Shown: positions 34,420-42,483, counted from the first letter of the stretch. The stretch is 64,000 nt of DNA from an uncultured Peptococcaceae bacterium (GCA_910585405.1 CAJUDO010000016.1:1-64000); one strand, 5' to 3'. The notes: a model not told the origin generated them from the letters alone. Numbers and translations are program-made.

Positions 34420-36411
34420 TCATAGTGTTAAGCCAGCATCGTACCCAGTTTCCACTGCATGAACGATATCTGATGCTTTCAGACAATCTCCAACATTAAT
34501 AACATCAAACGCAACATCTTTAAAGCTATCGCGTAATTCTGCTTTAGCTCTCGTACCGACGCTTATGATTATGCTGTCTGCTTGGATGAATGCCCTTTCA
34601 CCGTGGACGTTTTCCACAGTTACTCCATCATCCGCAATAGAAATAACTTTCGTATTTAGATGGGATATAACTTGTTCCTTTTCCATATGCTCCAGTATTG
34701 ACATTCTCGGTGTCAATTGCGCATTCCCTGCTAAGAAATCCGACAGCTCCACTACTTCACAGATATGGCCTAAGCCAGATAGATGGATGGATAATTCACA
34801 GCCTACAGAGCCTCCGCCAATAATAAGTACCTTTTTGCCTAGCTTATCTTCATGCCCAAATACATCAAACGACATAATAGCTTTTTCTAGCCCTGGAATA
34901 TCTGGAATAACCTGCTCGGCACCGACTGCAACAATAACAGCATCTGGGTCAGAAGATGCGATCATATTAAAATCCGCTTCTGTATTAAGCATCACATAAA
35001 TATTTGAATTCTTCTTTACCTGAGTTTCCAAATATTCATGGAATAATTTCATTTCCTTTTTAAACCACATACCGTCAGATAATAATGCTTGTCCACCCAA
35101 TCTATCAGTTTTTTCATATAACACAACATGATGTCCGCGATCTGCTGCACTCAATGCAGCTTGCATACCGGCAATACCTCCGCCAATAACAGCAACATGC
35201 TTTTCTTTTTCAGGCTGAGGAAATCTTTTTTTCGTCGCACCTTGGCAAAATAGTGGATTGACTGCACAACGACGATCCAATGTGACTTCATCGGCCATTT
35301 TCAGTTCTTTGCCAAGCGTCCTCGCTTTTCTGCGTCCATGATCAATACAATAACAACATCTAAGACACGGACGAATATCCTCTTCTCGACCCTCTTTTGC
35401 TTTTTTGATAATCTCAGGATCTGCTAACCCACTTCTTGCCATCAGTACATAGTCAGCCTGTCCCTTTGCCAAAACTTCTTCTGCAATTTCTGGTGTATAG
35501 ATACTTCCAACTACGCCAATCGGGATCTTAGGATTCTTTTTCTTTATAATCTCGCTAGCATAAGCATTATGCGCATAAGGCGTAAACGAAGTAGGATGCA
35601 TTTTTGGTCTGCTTGATGCATCTAAACGCGTTCCACAAGAAATATGAATCAAATCGACATAATCTTGAAATATCATCACTTGCTCAGCAGCATCTTCAGG
35701 TACGATACCGCCTGGCATTTCATCATTTCCATTTAATCGTAATTCGATCAATAAATCATCGCCAACCGCTTCACGAATAGCTTTCAATACACGAACTGGG
35801 AATCTACAACGATTTTCTACACTTCCTCCATATTCATCGGTACGATGATTGGATAATGGTGAAAGGAAATCATTAAACAATACGCCATGCGCAAAATGAA
35901 GTAAAATACCATCAAAACCTGCACGACGGCATAATCTTGCCTCATTTGCAAATAGTTGCGCTGTTTCCTCCATATCGTCTTCATCCATCCCCTTAACCAT
36001 ACGACCATTGTACATACGTGTATCTGCACCCAACGGAGTCATATTTGGATTTGTAATAACTGGGCCACCATGACCAATTTCCGCAAAACTGCGTCCACGA
36101 TAGGCATGAATTGACCGCTGCATCAAATGCATATTCATGTAGTTTACTTCTCGTCCCAATACATATACGCCATCTAATGAACTCCCATATGGAATCATCA
36201 AAGGCAAACAAACCGAAGCAAAACCTCCTCTGATATGTTCGGTATAAAAATCTACACCAATTAAATTCATACGCCCATTATCTGCGCCACCGCCGGTCGG
36301 ACCTGCTCCAACCGGTGCCAGAAAAACACGATTATTAAATTCAACTTTGTTTTTACCTACAATCAATGGCTCGAAAAGATGAGGATACTTTTCCTTATAA
36401 ATTGGCTTCAT
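34420..36411 (-). CDS. 2-enoate/2,4-dienoyl-CoA reductase-family flavoenzyme 3
   Basis: A 663-residue third paralogue with the same domains (VAVIGGGIAGMQAALSAAD; LIIGGGSVGCELSIHLSGL). It is closer to flavoenzyme 1 than to 2, sharing CGTRxDASSRPKMHP. The catalytic-tyrosine position is Val (AHGVLFNDFLSP, about 174). FeS cysteines read CX2CX2CX26C, with an extra adjacent Cys (CLRCCYC). The ATG follows TTAGGAGG, and it has its own promoter. It converges on lysR with an 18-bp gap and no visible terminator between them. Confidence 0.88.
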   Translation of the reverse strand: MKPIYKEKYPHLFEPLIVGKNKVEFNNRVFLAPVGAGPTGGGADNGRMNLIGVDFYTEHIRGGFASVCLPLMIPYGSSLDGVYVLGREVNYMNMHLMQRSIHAYRGRSFAEIGHGGPVITNPNMTPLGADTRMYNGRMVKGMDEDDMEETAQLFANEARLCRRAGFDGILLHFAHGVLFNDFLSPLSNHRTDEYGGSVENRCRFPVRVLKAIREAVGDDLLIELRLNGNDEMPGGIVPEDAAEQVMIFQDYVDLIHISCGTRLDASSRPKMHPTSFTPYAHNAYASEIIKKKNPKIPIGVVGSIYTPEIAEEVLAKGQADYVLMARSGLADPEIIKKAKEGREEDIRPCLRCCYCIDHGRRKARTLGKELKMADEVTLDRRCAVNPLFCQGATKKRFPQPEKEKHVAVIGGGIAGMQAALSAADRGHHVVLYEKTDRLGGQALLSDGMWFKKEMKLFHEYLETQVKKNSNIYVMLNTEADFNMIASSDPDAVIVAVGAEQVIPDIPGLEKAIMSFDVFGHEDKLGKKVLIIGGGSVGCELSIHLSGLGHICEVVELSDFLAGNAQLTPRMSILEHMEKEQVISHLNTKVISIADDGVTVENVHGERAFIQADSIIISVGTRAKAELRDSFKDVAFDVINVGDCLKASDIVHAVETGYDAGLTL

Positions 36412-36446
36412 ACAAATTCCTCCTAACCTTGCAATGTCGCATCAAC

Positions 36447-36535
36447 TTTATATGCCCAAAATCGGCTTAAAATCAATAAAAGTATTGCTTTACACCACCA
36501 CCTTGCAGACTAATATATTGAGCTCTAATATATTA
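36447..36535 (-). promoter_or_regulatory. Promoter and upstream inverted repeat of flavoenzyme 3
   Basis: On the minus strand, -35 TTGATT (36471-36476) and -10 TATAAA (36447-36452) are 18 bp apart. Upstream, TAATATATT (36511-36519) and AATATATTA (36527-36535) form a perfect inverted repeat around GAGCTCT. This is a candidate regulator site; it contains T-N11-A spacings but is very AT-rich. Confidence 0.5.
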
Positions 36536-36990
36536 TCTTTGTATTTCACATTATAATATGTTTAATATAAATAAATCAAATACATATATAATCATACTTG
36601 GTATGTAAAAATAGTTATATCAAAATATTTATCAGACAAAATTTAATATGACTCTCACACTGCTTTTTTGAAATTCCACCTTGCCAAAAGAAATGCCACT
36701 AGAATAAATCGCTCTACTCGCATCAAAAACCACAAATGCCTGAGAGTGAAGTCTTTTTCCTTCCCTCTCTGTTAAATAAAATTCACTCACACCTGCTAGA
36801 TTGTAAACAATACTATAAATCAAATAAAAAAACAGTCAGTTCGACACCTACTGAAAATACCCATTTCTTGACATCCTAATCGATCAGGTAATAGCCCTCC
36901 CTTGGCTCTCCTCATCCAGCTTTTGCAAACGAATCTATCCATCCCAACTTTTCAAATACTCTATCGCTTCCTACATATCTTTCCCTGAAA
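36536..36990. other. AT-rich gene-free stretch
   Basis: No gene is supported. A 63-codon frame on the minus strand (36632-36823) has no convincing ribosome binding site and no recognisable family. The stretch may hold decayed sequence. Confidence 0.45.
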
Positions 36991-37030
36991 ATAAAAAAGC
37001 GATATGCTCTTTTTAGAGAACATATCGCTT
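36991..37030 (-). terminator. Terminator hairpin, minus strand
   Basis: AAGCGATATG (36997-37006) pairs with CATATCGCTT (37021-37030), with an inner TCT/AGA pair. On the minus strand a TTTTTTATTTT tract follows. It is the second terminator downstream of the tRNA gene, and no gene explains it. Confidence 0.75.
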
Positions 37031-37221
37031 CAAAATCTTCTCATATTCTATTTTTTGAACAAATCAATATAGATAATACTAAAATATTTTATCCAATTTC
37101 TTTTCGAAAATCTAAATTTTTTCTTTTCTTTTTCTCATTTTTTTACTTTTTAGAGGTTCAATCCCTGTTACTATTTTCCTGTTTACAGTAATATCATAAA
37201 ACATCTTCCAACATTCTTCAT

Positions 37222-37254
37222 ACAAAAAAAGCATCCTGAATTTATCAGAATGCT
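37222..37254 (-). terminator. Terminator of the tRNA-Leu transcript
   Basis: AGCATCCTGA (37230-37239) pairs with TCAGAATGCT (37245-37254) with one mismatch. On the minus strand a run of seven T follows. It is 60 nt past the tRNA 3' end. Confidence 0.75.
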
Positions 37255-37313
37255 CTCAAACCTGCGATATAACTGGCTTTGCGCCTATGGCATCTATATT
37301 AGGCAATAAAAAA

Positions 37314-37397
37314 TGCGGGCGAGAGGACTTGAACCTCCACGAGATTGCTCCCACTAGAACCTGAATCTAGCGCGTCTGCCAATTCCGCCACGCCCGC
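37314..37397 (-). tRNA. tRNA-Leu (CAG anticodon)
   Basis: The minus strand folds into a class II tRNA. Acceptor arms are GCGGGCG and CGCCCGC, with discriminator A at 37314. The D arm holds GGCAGACGC, the anticodon loop is TTCAGGT (anticodon CAG), the variable arm is long, and the T loop is GGTTCAAGTCC. The long variable arm and A73 fit leucine. CCA is not encoded. Confidence 0.95.
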
Positions 37398-37416
37398 TTG
37401 TCTTGACGACTTTTAT

Positions 37417-37445
37417 ATGATAGCACTTTCTACCAAAGCCGTCAA
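37417..37445 (-). promoter_or_regulatory. Promoter of tRNA-Leu
   Basis: On the minus strand, -35 TTGACG (37440-37445) and -10 TATCAT (37417-37422) are 17 bp apart, about 20 nt upstream of the tRNA. Confidence 0.75.
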
Positions 37446-37503
37446 GCTTTTTTTGCATTTTTTTATATTATTAGATAATTATCAATTCCACGTTAAAGCA
37501 CGC

Positions 37504-38187
37504 TCACATCTTATGCAGCAAATTAGCGATGCAATTCATAAACTTACGACTGGAAAAAACATTATCAGCAGCCTGCATGTACAACCCTTCCCATTCTGCT
37601 TTGCGCAGCCCTGTCTTGTAATAAAACAAATCAGCCCCCAAGTGTTTATCTCCATCAATTTGATACAGATTGGAAAAATACTCACCCAATTCTTGGGGCG
37701 AGTCATAGATATGCATCATCGCGTAAGCATCTCTGTCCACCTGAAATGAATAATTAAAGATACTTTCCAACCGCATCAATATTTTCCGACATGCTTCACC
37801 TGTTTCTTTTCCCGCCTGCGCACTCAATTCCAGCAATTGATACATAGGCTGCAAATAATTATGATATTGTACAAAATCATTGTAGGCCAAATAGCCGATT
37901 AAATCCTCCAGAGAAAGCCCCAACGGCACAATGATTCCTTTTTCCTCATTGGTAAAGGACATAAAGGCCGTGGGCAAAAAGACATACTGCAAATATCCAC
38001 TCAGTGCATCCAGCGAAGAAAAATGCAACACATCTTCCAGAAGCTTGCGCCGCCCAAAACTATTATAAATAATCCCTTGAAAAAACACAGAATCCTTTGT
38101 AATTGGAACATTATTAAAGGTCTCTATCAGCTTGCGACTGCGAACCAGGTTTTCCCAATAGTAACTGTTCTGATATTTTAGATGCAT
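37504..38187 (-). CDS. Hypothetical protein
   Basis: A 227-residue protein that I do not recognise. It is soluble, rich in Tyr, Phe and Leu, mostly helical in character, with no signal peptide and no clear catalytic motif. The ATG follows GGAAGGTG at good spacing, and composition supports a real gene. It stands alone, upstream of the tRNA-Leu promoter and downstream of the nitroreductase gene. The region GLSLEDLIGYLAYNDF and the C-terminal half show no repeats or coiled coil that suggest a role. Confidence 0.65.
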   Translation of the reverse strand: MHLKYQNSYYWENLVRSRKLIETFNNVPITKDSVFFQGIIYNSFGRRKLLEDVLHFSSLDALSGYLQYVFLPTAFMSFTNEEKGIIVPLGLSLEDLIGYLAYNDFVQYHNYLQPMYQLLELSAQAGKETGEACRKILMRLESIFNYSFQVDRDAYAMMHIYDSPQELGEYFSNLYQIDGDKHLGADLFYYKTGLRKAEWEGLYMQAADNVFSSRKFMNCIANLLHKM

Positions 38188-38447
38188 AGAATCACCTTCC
38201 GGCAGTTATTGAGCTTATTATATCACATTTACGCAACATTTTGCACAAAAATTGTTGCGTATAGTCTTTTTCATAATATCTTTAGTAAAATAGCAGGCCT
38301 ATTTTTGATTTTCTATCGAAAATACCGACTATGTCTTATCACCATTCTGCATGCTTATTGCTTTATATGTGATATTCGCACAGTTTTACCTATTTCTTCC
38401 CGCAAAACTATCAGGCCCAGTATCTGACTATCTCCGTTTTTAACGTT

Positions 38448-39116
38448 TTATTTTCCCCACACAAATTTATCCCTGCCAGCGCCCAACTCAAAGTGATATT
38501 TGACGATACCCAAATCTACTTTGCTGTAAAACCCTCTGCCCGCCTTGGCCGACACCTGATTGTCCTTCAGGCTGAATCGAAATTTTTGCTGATTCATAGC
38601 GGTCGGCGCCAGTAAAGCTGCTTCTACGCCCTTATGAAACCATTGGGGCTCAGTGCCGTCCACATGGCTTACAGCTTCTGCCGGTTTTGATTTATGGCTG
38701 CTGCCCTGTGTTGCACCATAACCGATAGCAATGACACAACACAGTTTTTCACCGTCATCAATCTGAAAGGCGCCTTTTACTTTGCTATACGTCAAGCCTA
38801 CCCAGCAGGTATTTAACCCTAGCTGCTGCGCATACAACACCATTTTTTCTCCGTAATAGCCGCAAAGTTCATCTAAACTGTCGCCTTTTTGACCAATCAT
38901 GGCAATATAATTTCGTACACCGGAAAATTTTCCATAATGCGCCATAAAGCTATCAAACGCCTTGGGCTCTTCCAGGACAAGCTGCATATGCAGTCCGCTT
39001 TCGGCATTGCACTGCGCCAACATTTGCTGCAGCCTCTCCTTCACCTCGCCAGTAATTTTCTGTGCGGTATAAGTCCGCACAGAATGACGTGTTTCCATTG
39101 CTTCCTGTAAATCCAT
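38448..39116 (-). CDS. Nitroreductase-family flavoprotein
   Basis: A 222-residue FMN-dependent oxidoreductase. The N-terminal ETRHSVRTYT motif contacts FMN phosphate, and the region LGLNTCWVGLTYSKVK with GYGATQGS fits the family's C-terminal putative-nitroreductase subgroup. Such enzymes use NAD(P)H to reduce nitro compounds, quinones or flavins. The ATG follows AAGGAGG. It appears monocistronic. Confidence 0.85.
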   Translation of the reverse strand: MDLQEAMETRHSVRTYTAQKITGEVKERLQQMLAQCNAESGLHMQLVLEEPKAFDSFMAHYGKFSGVRNYIAMIGQKGDSLDELCGYYGEKMVLYAQQLGLNTCWVGLTYSKVKGAFQIDDGEKLCCVIAIGYGATQGSSHKSKPAEAVSHVDGTEPQWFHKGVEAALLAPTAMNQQKFRFSLKDNQVSAKAGRGFYSKVDLGIVKYHFELGAGRDKFVWGK

Positions 39117-39350
39117 CCAGAAATTCCTCCTTAGAATGTGGTCATTGCGTAAACACTATTATTATCATTCTACTATAATATTTTTCAACCTATTTCCCAT
39201 CTGTCTAAACTCTTGAATATTCGTATTATAACATAAGAATACCACGGTATTGACGAAAAAATCAGGACGAACATATTTTAGCAATAAACATACTTTCTTT
39301 CAGATCATATTTTATTCTGATAGAAAACCACTTTCTTAAAAACGAACAAA
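39117..39350. other. AT-rich spacer between nitroreductase and flavodoxin genes
   Basis: I see no gene here. It should carry the nitroreductase promoter on the minus strand, but no single -35/-10 pair stands out. Confidence 0.4.
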
Positions 39351-39379
39351 GGGCAGTCACCCCAAGTGGATAACTGCCC
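39351..39379 (-). terminator. Terminator of the flavodoxin operon
   Basis: GGGCAGT pairs with ACTGCCC around a 15-nt loop. On the minus strand TTTGTTCGTTTTT follows. Confidence 0.6.
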
Positions 39380-39450
39380 TATAACCTGAACGCTATTTAT
39401 CTTCTGTCATCAATATCAGATGTTTCCTTCAAAATTTCTGTAAAGCCTTC

Positions 39451-39921
39451 TTAAAATTTGCTCGCCCAATCGACCAATTCCTTGTCAGAAATATTGTTGA
39501 GCAGCTTTCCGTCTTTCCAGTTCGCATCTGGGTAAAGTTTTTTTAATTCCTCAACTGTTTTTCCTATGCCGCTGCCGCCAGAGGTGGCAAAAGCCACTAA
39601 GGTCTTGCCGGAAAGCTCGTAGCTTTCTACAAACGTATTGATGATGTGAGGTGCAACATACCACCAGATAGGATAACCAATAAATACAGTGTCATAATCG
39701 GCCATATTCGGGAGCTTCTCTGCAATTTCCGGCCGGGAAAGCGGGTCATTCATTTCCACACTGCTGCGACTCTTTTTGTCTGTCCAATTTAAATCGGCCT
39801 GGGTATAGGGCACAGCAGGACGAATCTCAAATAAATCTGCGCCCACTGCTTTTGCCAATCGCTGTGCGACGCCCTTTGTGACACCACTTGCAGAAAAATA
39901 GGCAACTAAAATTTTATGCAT
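39451..39921 (-). CDS. Flavodoxin-like protein
   Basis: A 156-residue flavodoxin-fold protein. The FMN phosphate loop YFSASGVTKGVA (residues 9-20) and the aromatic loop GYPIWWYVAP (about 82-91) are present. It resembles flavodoxin_4-type proteins, which carry or oxidise flavins and are often NAD(P)H-linked. The ATG follows GAGGAGG. It is 28 nt after the RibD-like gene and probably in one operon with it. Confidence 0.88.
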   Translation of the reverse strand: MHKILVAYFSASGVTKGVAQRLAKAVGADLFEIRPAVPYTQADLNWTDKKSRSSVEMNDPLSRPEIAEKLPNMADYDTVFIGYPIWWYVAPHIINTFVESYELSGKTLVAFATSGGSGIGKTVEELKKLYPDANWKDGKLLNNISDKELVDWASKF

Positions 39922-39949
39922 CTTACTTCCTCCTCATATTTTTTTATCA

Positions 39950-40633
39950 TTATTTGGTTTTGTAACGAATGAACACTGCACCAGAAGCATACGCCCTTGT
40001 CTCAACAAGTTGTAAGGGCGTCATTGCAGTTTGCTGAGCATCTTCTCTCTGAAAAACAGTAGGGAAAGAAGCTCTGCCGTCAATACCAGCACCAATCAAA
40101 AGGATCACTTCATCCAGTAATCCTGCGTCAAGAAACGCCGTATTGATTGTGGGACCACCGACAATTCCCAATCGTTCTATTCCAAAAGTTTCCTTTAAAA
40201 TCTCACAGGCAGCAGCCAAATCAATTCGACTATCGCCGGTCACAATATAGGATATATTCTTCTCATCCAGATAACTCAAATACTCCTCGCTCACCTGTTT
40301 TGACATAATCAGAATGTGCGGCTTATCATATTGACTGTCATGTTGCCAAAGCAATGTGCCTTTGGTATCCACAACAATGTCATACCCCTCCGGGCTGTCC
40401 GTTTTTTTAGAAACCGTTTCCTTGCCGAAGGGAATTTGGTTTTGGGGCTCAAACTCTCCAGGTTCCGCCAGTTCCAACCGAGCAGTTGTTTTTCCACTGA
40501 TTGCTGACTGCAAGCCCAGTTCATCAAGAAGGGGATAGTATTCTTCCACACCGGTAAGCTGCCCCACCATGTCGCAATCAATTCTTCCATCAACAGAAGT
40601 CATCATGTAACAAATGATATATGGTTTATCCAT
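39950..40633 (-). CDS. RibD C-terminal/dihydrofolate reductase-like oxidoreductase
   Basis: A 227-residue single-domain protein of the RibD_C family. The N-terminal MTSVDGRID motif and the region RLGIVGGPTINTAFLDAGLLDEVILLI are typical. Relatives reduce pyrimidines in riboflavin synthesis, or other substrates, with NADPH. Without the deaminase domain, a role in riboflavin synthesis is not certain. It lies in the flavin-reductase operon. Confidence 0.82.
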   Translation of the reverse strand: MDKPYIICYMMTSVDGRIDCDMVGQLTGVEEYYPLLDELGLQSAISGKTTARLELAEPGEFEPQNQIPFGKETVSKKTDSPEGYDIVVDTKGTLLWQHDSQYDKPHILIMSKQVSEEYLSYLDEKNISYIVTGDSRIDLAAACEILKETFGIERLGIVGGPTINTAFLDAGLLDEVILLIGAGIDGRASFPTVFQREDAQQTAMTPLQLVETRAYASGAVFIRYKTK

Positions 40634-40690
40634 CGAAACGACTCCTTTCTTTTCATAAATATTTTCATCCTTAGTTGATTTCTCAAGTTG

Positions 40691-41227
40691 CTAAGACAGC
40701 GTTCTGCCCAATTCATATGCCAATTTAGGAAACTCTGACCGCTGTGTCATGGCCGGCGTTCCGCATCCTGCGCCGAAAACCATACCCATATCCATCAGGT
40801 TTAAATAACGGACGAGGGTTTTGTAATGTGACACAAGGGCTTCAAATGTCCACTCGTCATCATTCCAGGCAACGGCCAGCAGAGCTGCCTTCATATGTTT
40901 CCTTTGGATGCTGCTGTTGAAGGCGCAAAAACGGTCAATCAGTGTCTTCAGTTGCGCGGACATCCCATAATAATATAGCGGCGTTACAAACACCATCATA
41001 TCCGCTTCCAAAATCATTTTTCGAATTTTGTCCACGCTATCCTTTTGTGCACATGGCCCTTCATATCCGCAATGAACGCAGCCACCGCAAGGATGAATAT
41101 CCTCATGGGCTGCATCCACAACCGTGACACTGTGCCCTGCGTCTTCCGCACCATGAATAAACTCTGCAGCCAGCAAATTTGAAGAGCCTTTCCTATTGGG
41201 GCTTCCCTCCAAGACCACAATCTTCAT
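40691..41227 (-). CDS. NADPH-dependent FMN reductase / iron-sulfur flavoprotein-like
   Basis: A 178-residue flavodoxin-like reductase. GSPNRKGSSNLLA (residues 8-20) binds the FMN phosphate. A cysteine motif CGGCVHCGYEGPC near residue 50 resembles that of iron-sulfur flavoproteins, and TPLYYYGMSAQLKTLIDR is the family core. ATG 41227 follows GGGAG; the upstream TTG start is rejected. It is the first gene of the RibD-like/flavodoxin operon and has a good promoter at 41292-41320. Confidence 0.85.
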   Translation of the reverse strand: MKIVVLEGSPNRKGSSNLLAAEFIHGAEDAGHSVTVVDAAHEDIHPCGGCVHCGYEGPCAQKDSVDKIRKMILEADMMVFVTPLYYYGMSAQLKTLIDRFCAFNSSIQRKHMKAALLAVAWNDDEWTFEALVSHYKTLVRYLNLMDMGMVFGAGCGTPAMTQRSEFPKLAYELGRTLS

Positions 41228-41288
41228 ATCATTCTCATCTCCCAACAGTGGATTCGCCAAGGATATCCACGCAATGTTTCAAGATATT

Positions 41289-41487
41289 TATAGTATAGAA
41301 TAAAAATTTATCCATATCAAATGCTTAGATTTCATTGATTCAAATGCCCAAAAAGCATACTTACAAAGACAACGTATCAACCGAGCTTCTCTATAATACG
41401 GTTTTGATTGCTCTATCTTTTTATCACAGTAAAAAATATCGCAAAAAACAAAAAATATAGTATCCAAATAAAAAATTCTATACTATA
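41289..41487. promoter_or_regulatory. Divergent promoter region with 13-bp inverted repeats
   Basis: For the minus-strand reductase operon, -35 TTGATA (41315-41320) and -10 TATACT (41292-41297) are 17 bp apart. The 13-bp sequence TATAGTATAGAAT (41289-41301) recurs inverted at 41475-41487 upstream of the lipid kinase gene. The rest of the 350-bp gap is AT-rich, with no gene. Confidence 0.55.
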
Positions 41488-41577
41488 CTTTATTTAAGCA
41501 AAAATTTCGCAATACATTTATAAAAGCACTGCATACTGCAATAATCAATTACGTTTATCCGAGAAAGAGGTTTACAA

Positions 41578-42483
41578 ATGAAATATATTTTTATTATCAA
41601 TCCTGTTGCCGGCAAACAAAAGCAACAAAAACAGTTAATTGCGAAAATTCGCCGCACCCTTCCCGCATGGCAATATGAACTGCACTTTACCACTTGTCCC
41701 GGTGACGGACAACGTTTAGCAGCGCTCTGCGTACAAAAAAGCCATGATATTGTTATATTTGCCTGCGGCGGTGACGGTACGTTTTTTGAGGTGATCAACG
41801 GCTCTGCCGGACAGGTCCCTGTGGGAATTTTTCCCTGCGGCAGCGGAAATGATTTTGTCAAAAACATCCTGTCGGAGCAAAGCCTGCTGGATTTATCAGC
41901 CCAGCTCCGCGGTACACCTGTACCATTGGATTTGATTCGCTGCAACGGAAACTATGTTGCCAACGTCTGCAACATCGGTTTTGATGCGGATATCGCTTAT
42001 CACATGACCCGTTTCAAAAAATTGCCACTGGTTTCCGGCAAGACAGCTTATCTGCTCTCCGCTGTCTGCTGTTTCTTTCATTCCCTGGGATATCCCATGA
42101 CCATTCAGTTGGACGACGAAGCACCGCGAAGCGATACTTTTTTGTTCGCGCTGCTTGCCAACGGCCAGACTTATGGCGGCTCCTTTCGCGGCGCGCCGTG
42201 CGCTTCGGTAACAGATGGTTTATTAGATGTCTGCTTATGCAAAAAGGTGCCTCGGATGACATTGCTAAAATTTCTGCGTCCTTTTCAAAAAGGAACATAT
42301 CTAAAACATCCCAGCTGCCAATCCTTTATTCATTATCAAAAATGCCATAAGGTTCGCCTTTCCTTTCCCCATCCCACCATCACTGGCTACGATGGTAATA
42401 TCACCAGCACTGCCACCTTGGAGGCTGAAATCATACCGGCAGCCATTCAGCTTATGGTCCCGCAGGGTGCCCAGCTCTTATAA
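41578..42483 (+). CDS. Diacylglycerol kinase-family lipid kinase
   Basis: A 301-residue soluble kinase of the DagK/YegS group. The nucleotide motif GGDGTFFEVINGS near residue 61 and the PCGSGNDF motif near residue 85 are typical. The N-terminus begins FIINPVAGK. Members phosphorylate diacylglycerol or related lipids to recycle them. The ATG follows GAAAGAGG. It stands alone, ending at a bidirectional terminator. Confidence 0.9.
   Translation: MKYIFIINPVAGKQKQQKQLIAKIRRTLPAWQYELHFTTCPGDGQRLAALCVQKSHDIVIFACGGDGTFFEVINGSAGQVPVGIFPCGSGNDFVKNILSEQSLLDLSAQLRGTPVPLDLIRCNGNYVANVCNIGFDADIAYHMTRFKKLPLVSGKTAYLLSAVCCFFHSLGYPMTIQLDDEAPRSDTFLFALLANGQTYGGSFRGAPCASVTDGLLDVCLCKKVPRMTLLKFLRPFQKGTYLKHPSCQSFIHYQKCHKVRLSFPHPTITGYDGNITSTATLEAEIIPAAIQLMVPQGAQLL

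Noticed and set aside
36632..36823. 63-codon frame on the minus strand upstream of flavoenzyme 3
   Set aside because: No good ribosome binding site, no family resemblance, and the region is AT-rich with frequent stops in other frames.
37152..37168. GAGGTTCAATCCC, resembling a tRNA T arm, as a possible attachment site near tRNA-Leu
   Set aside because: It does not match the sequence of the adjacent tRNA-Leu T arm closely, is too short, and no integrase gene is present.
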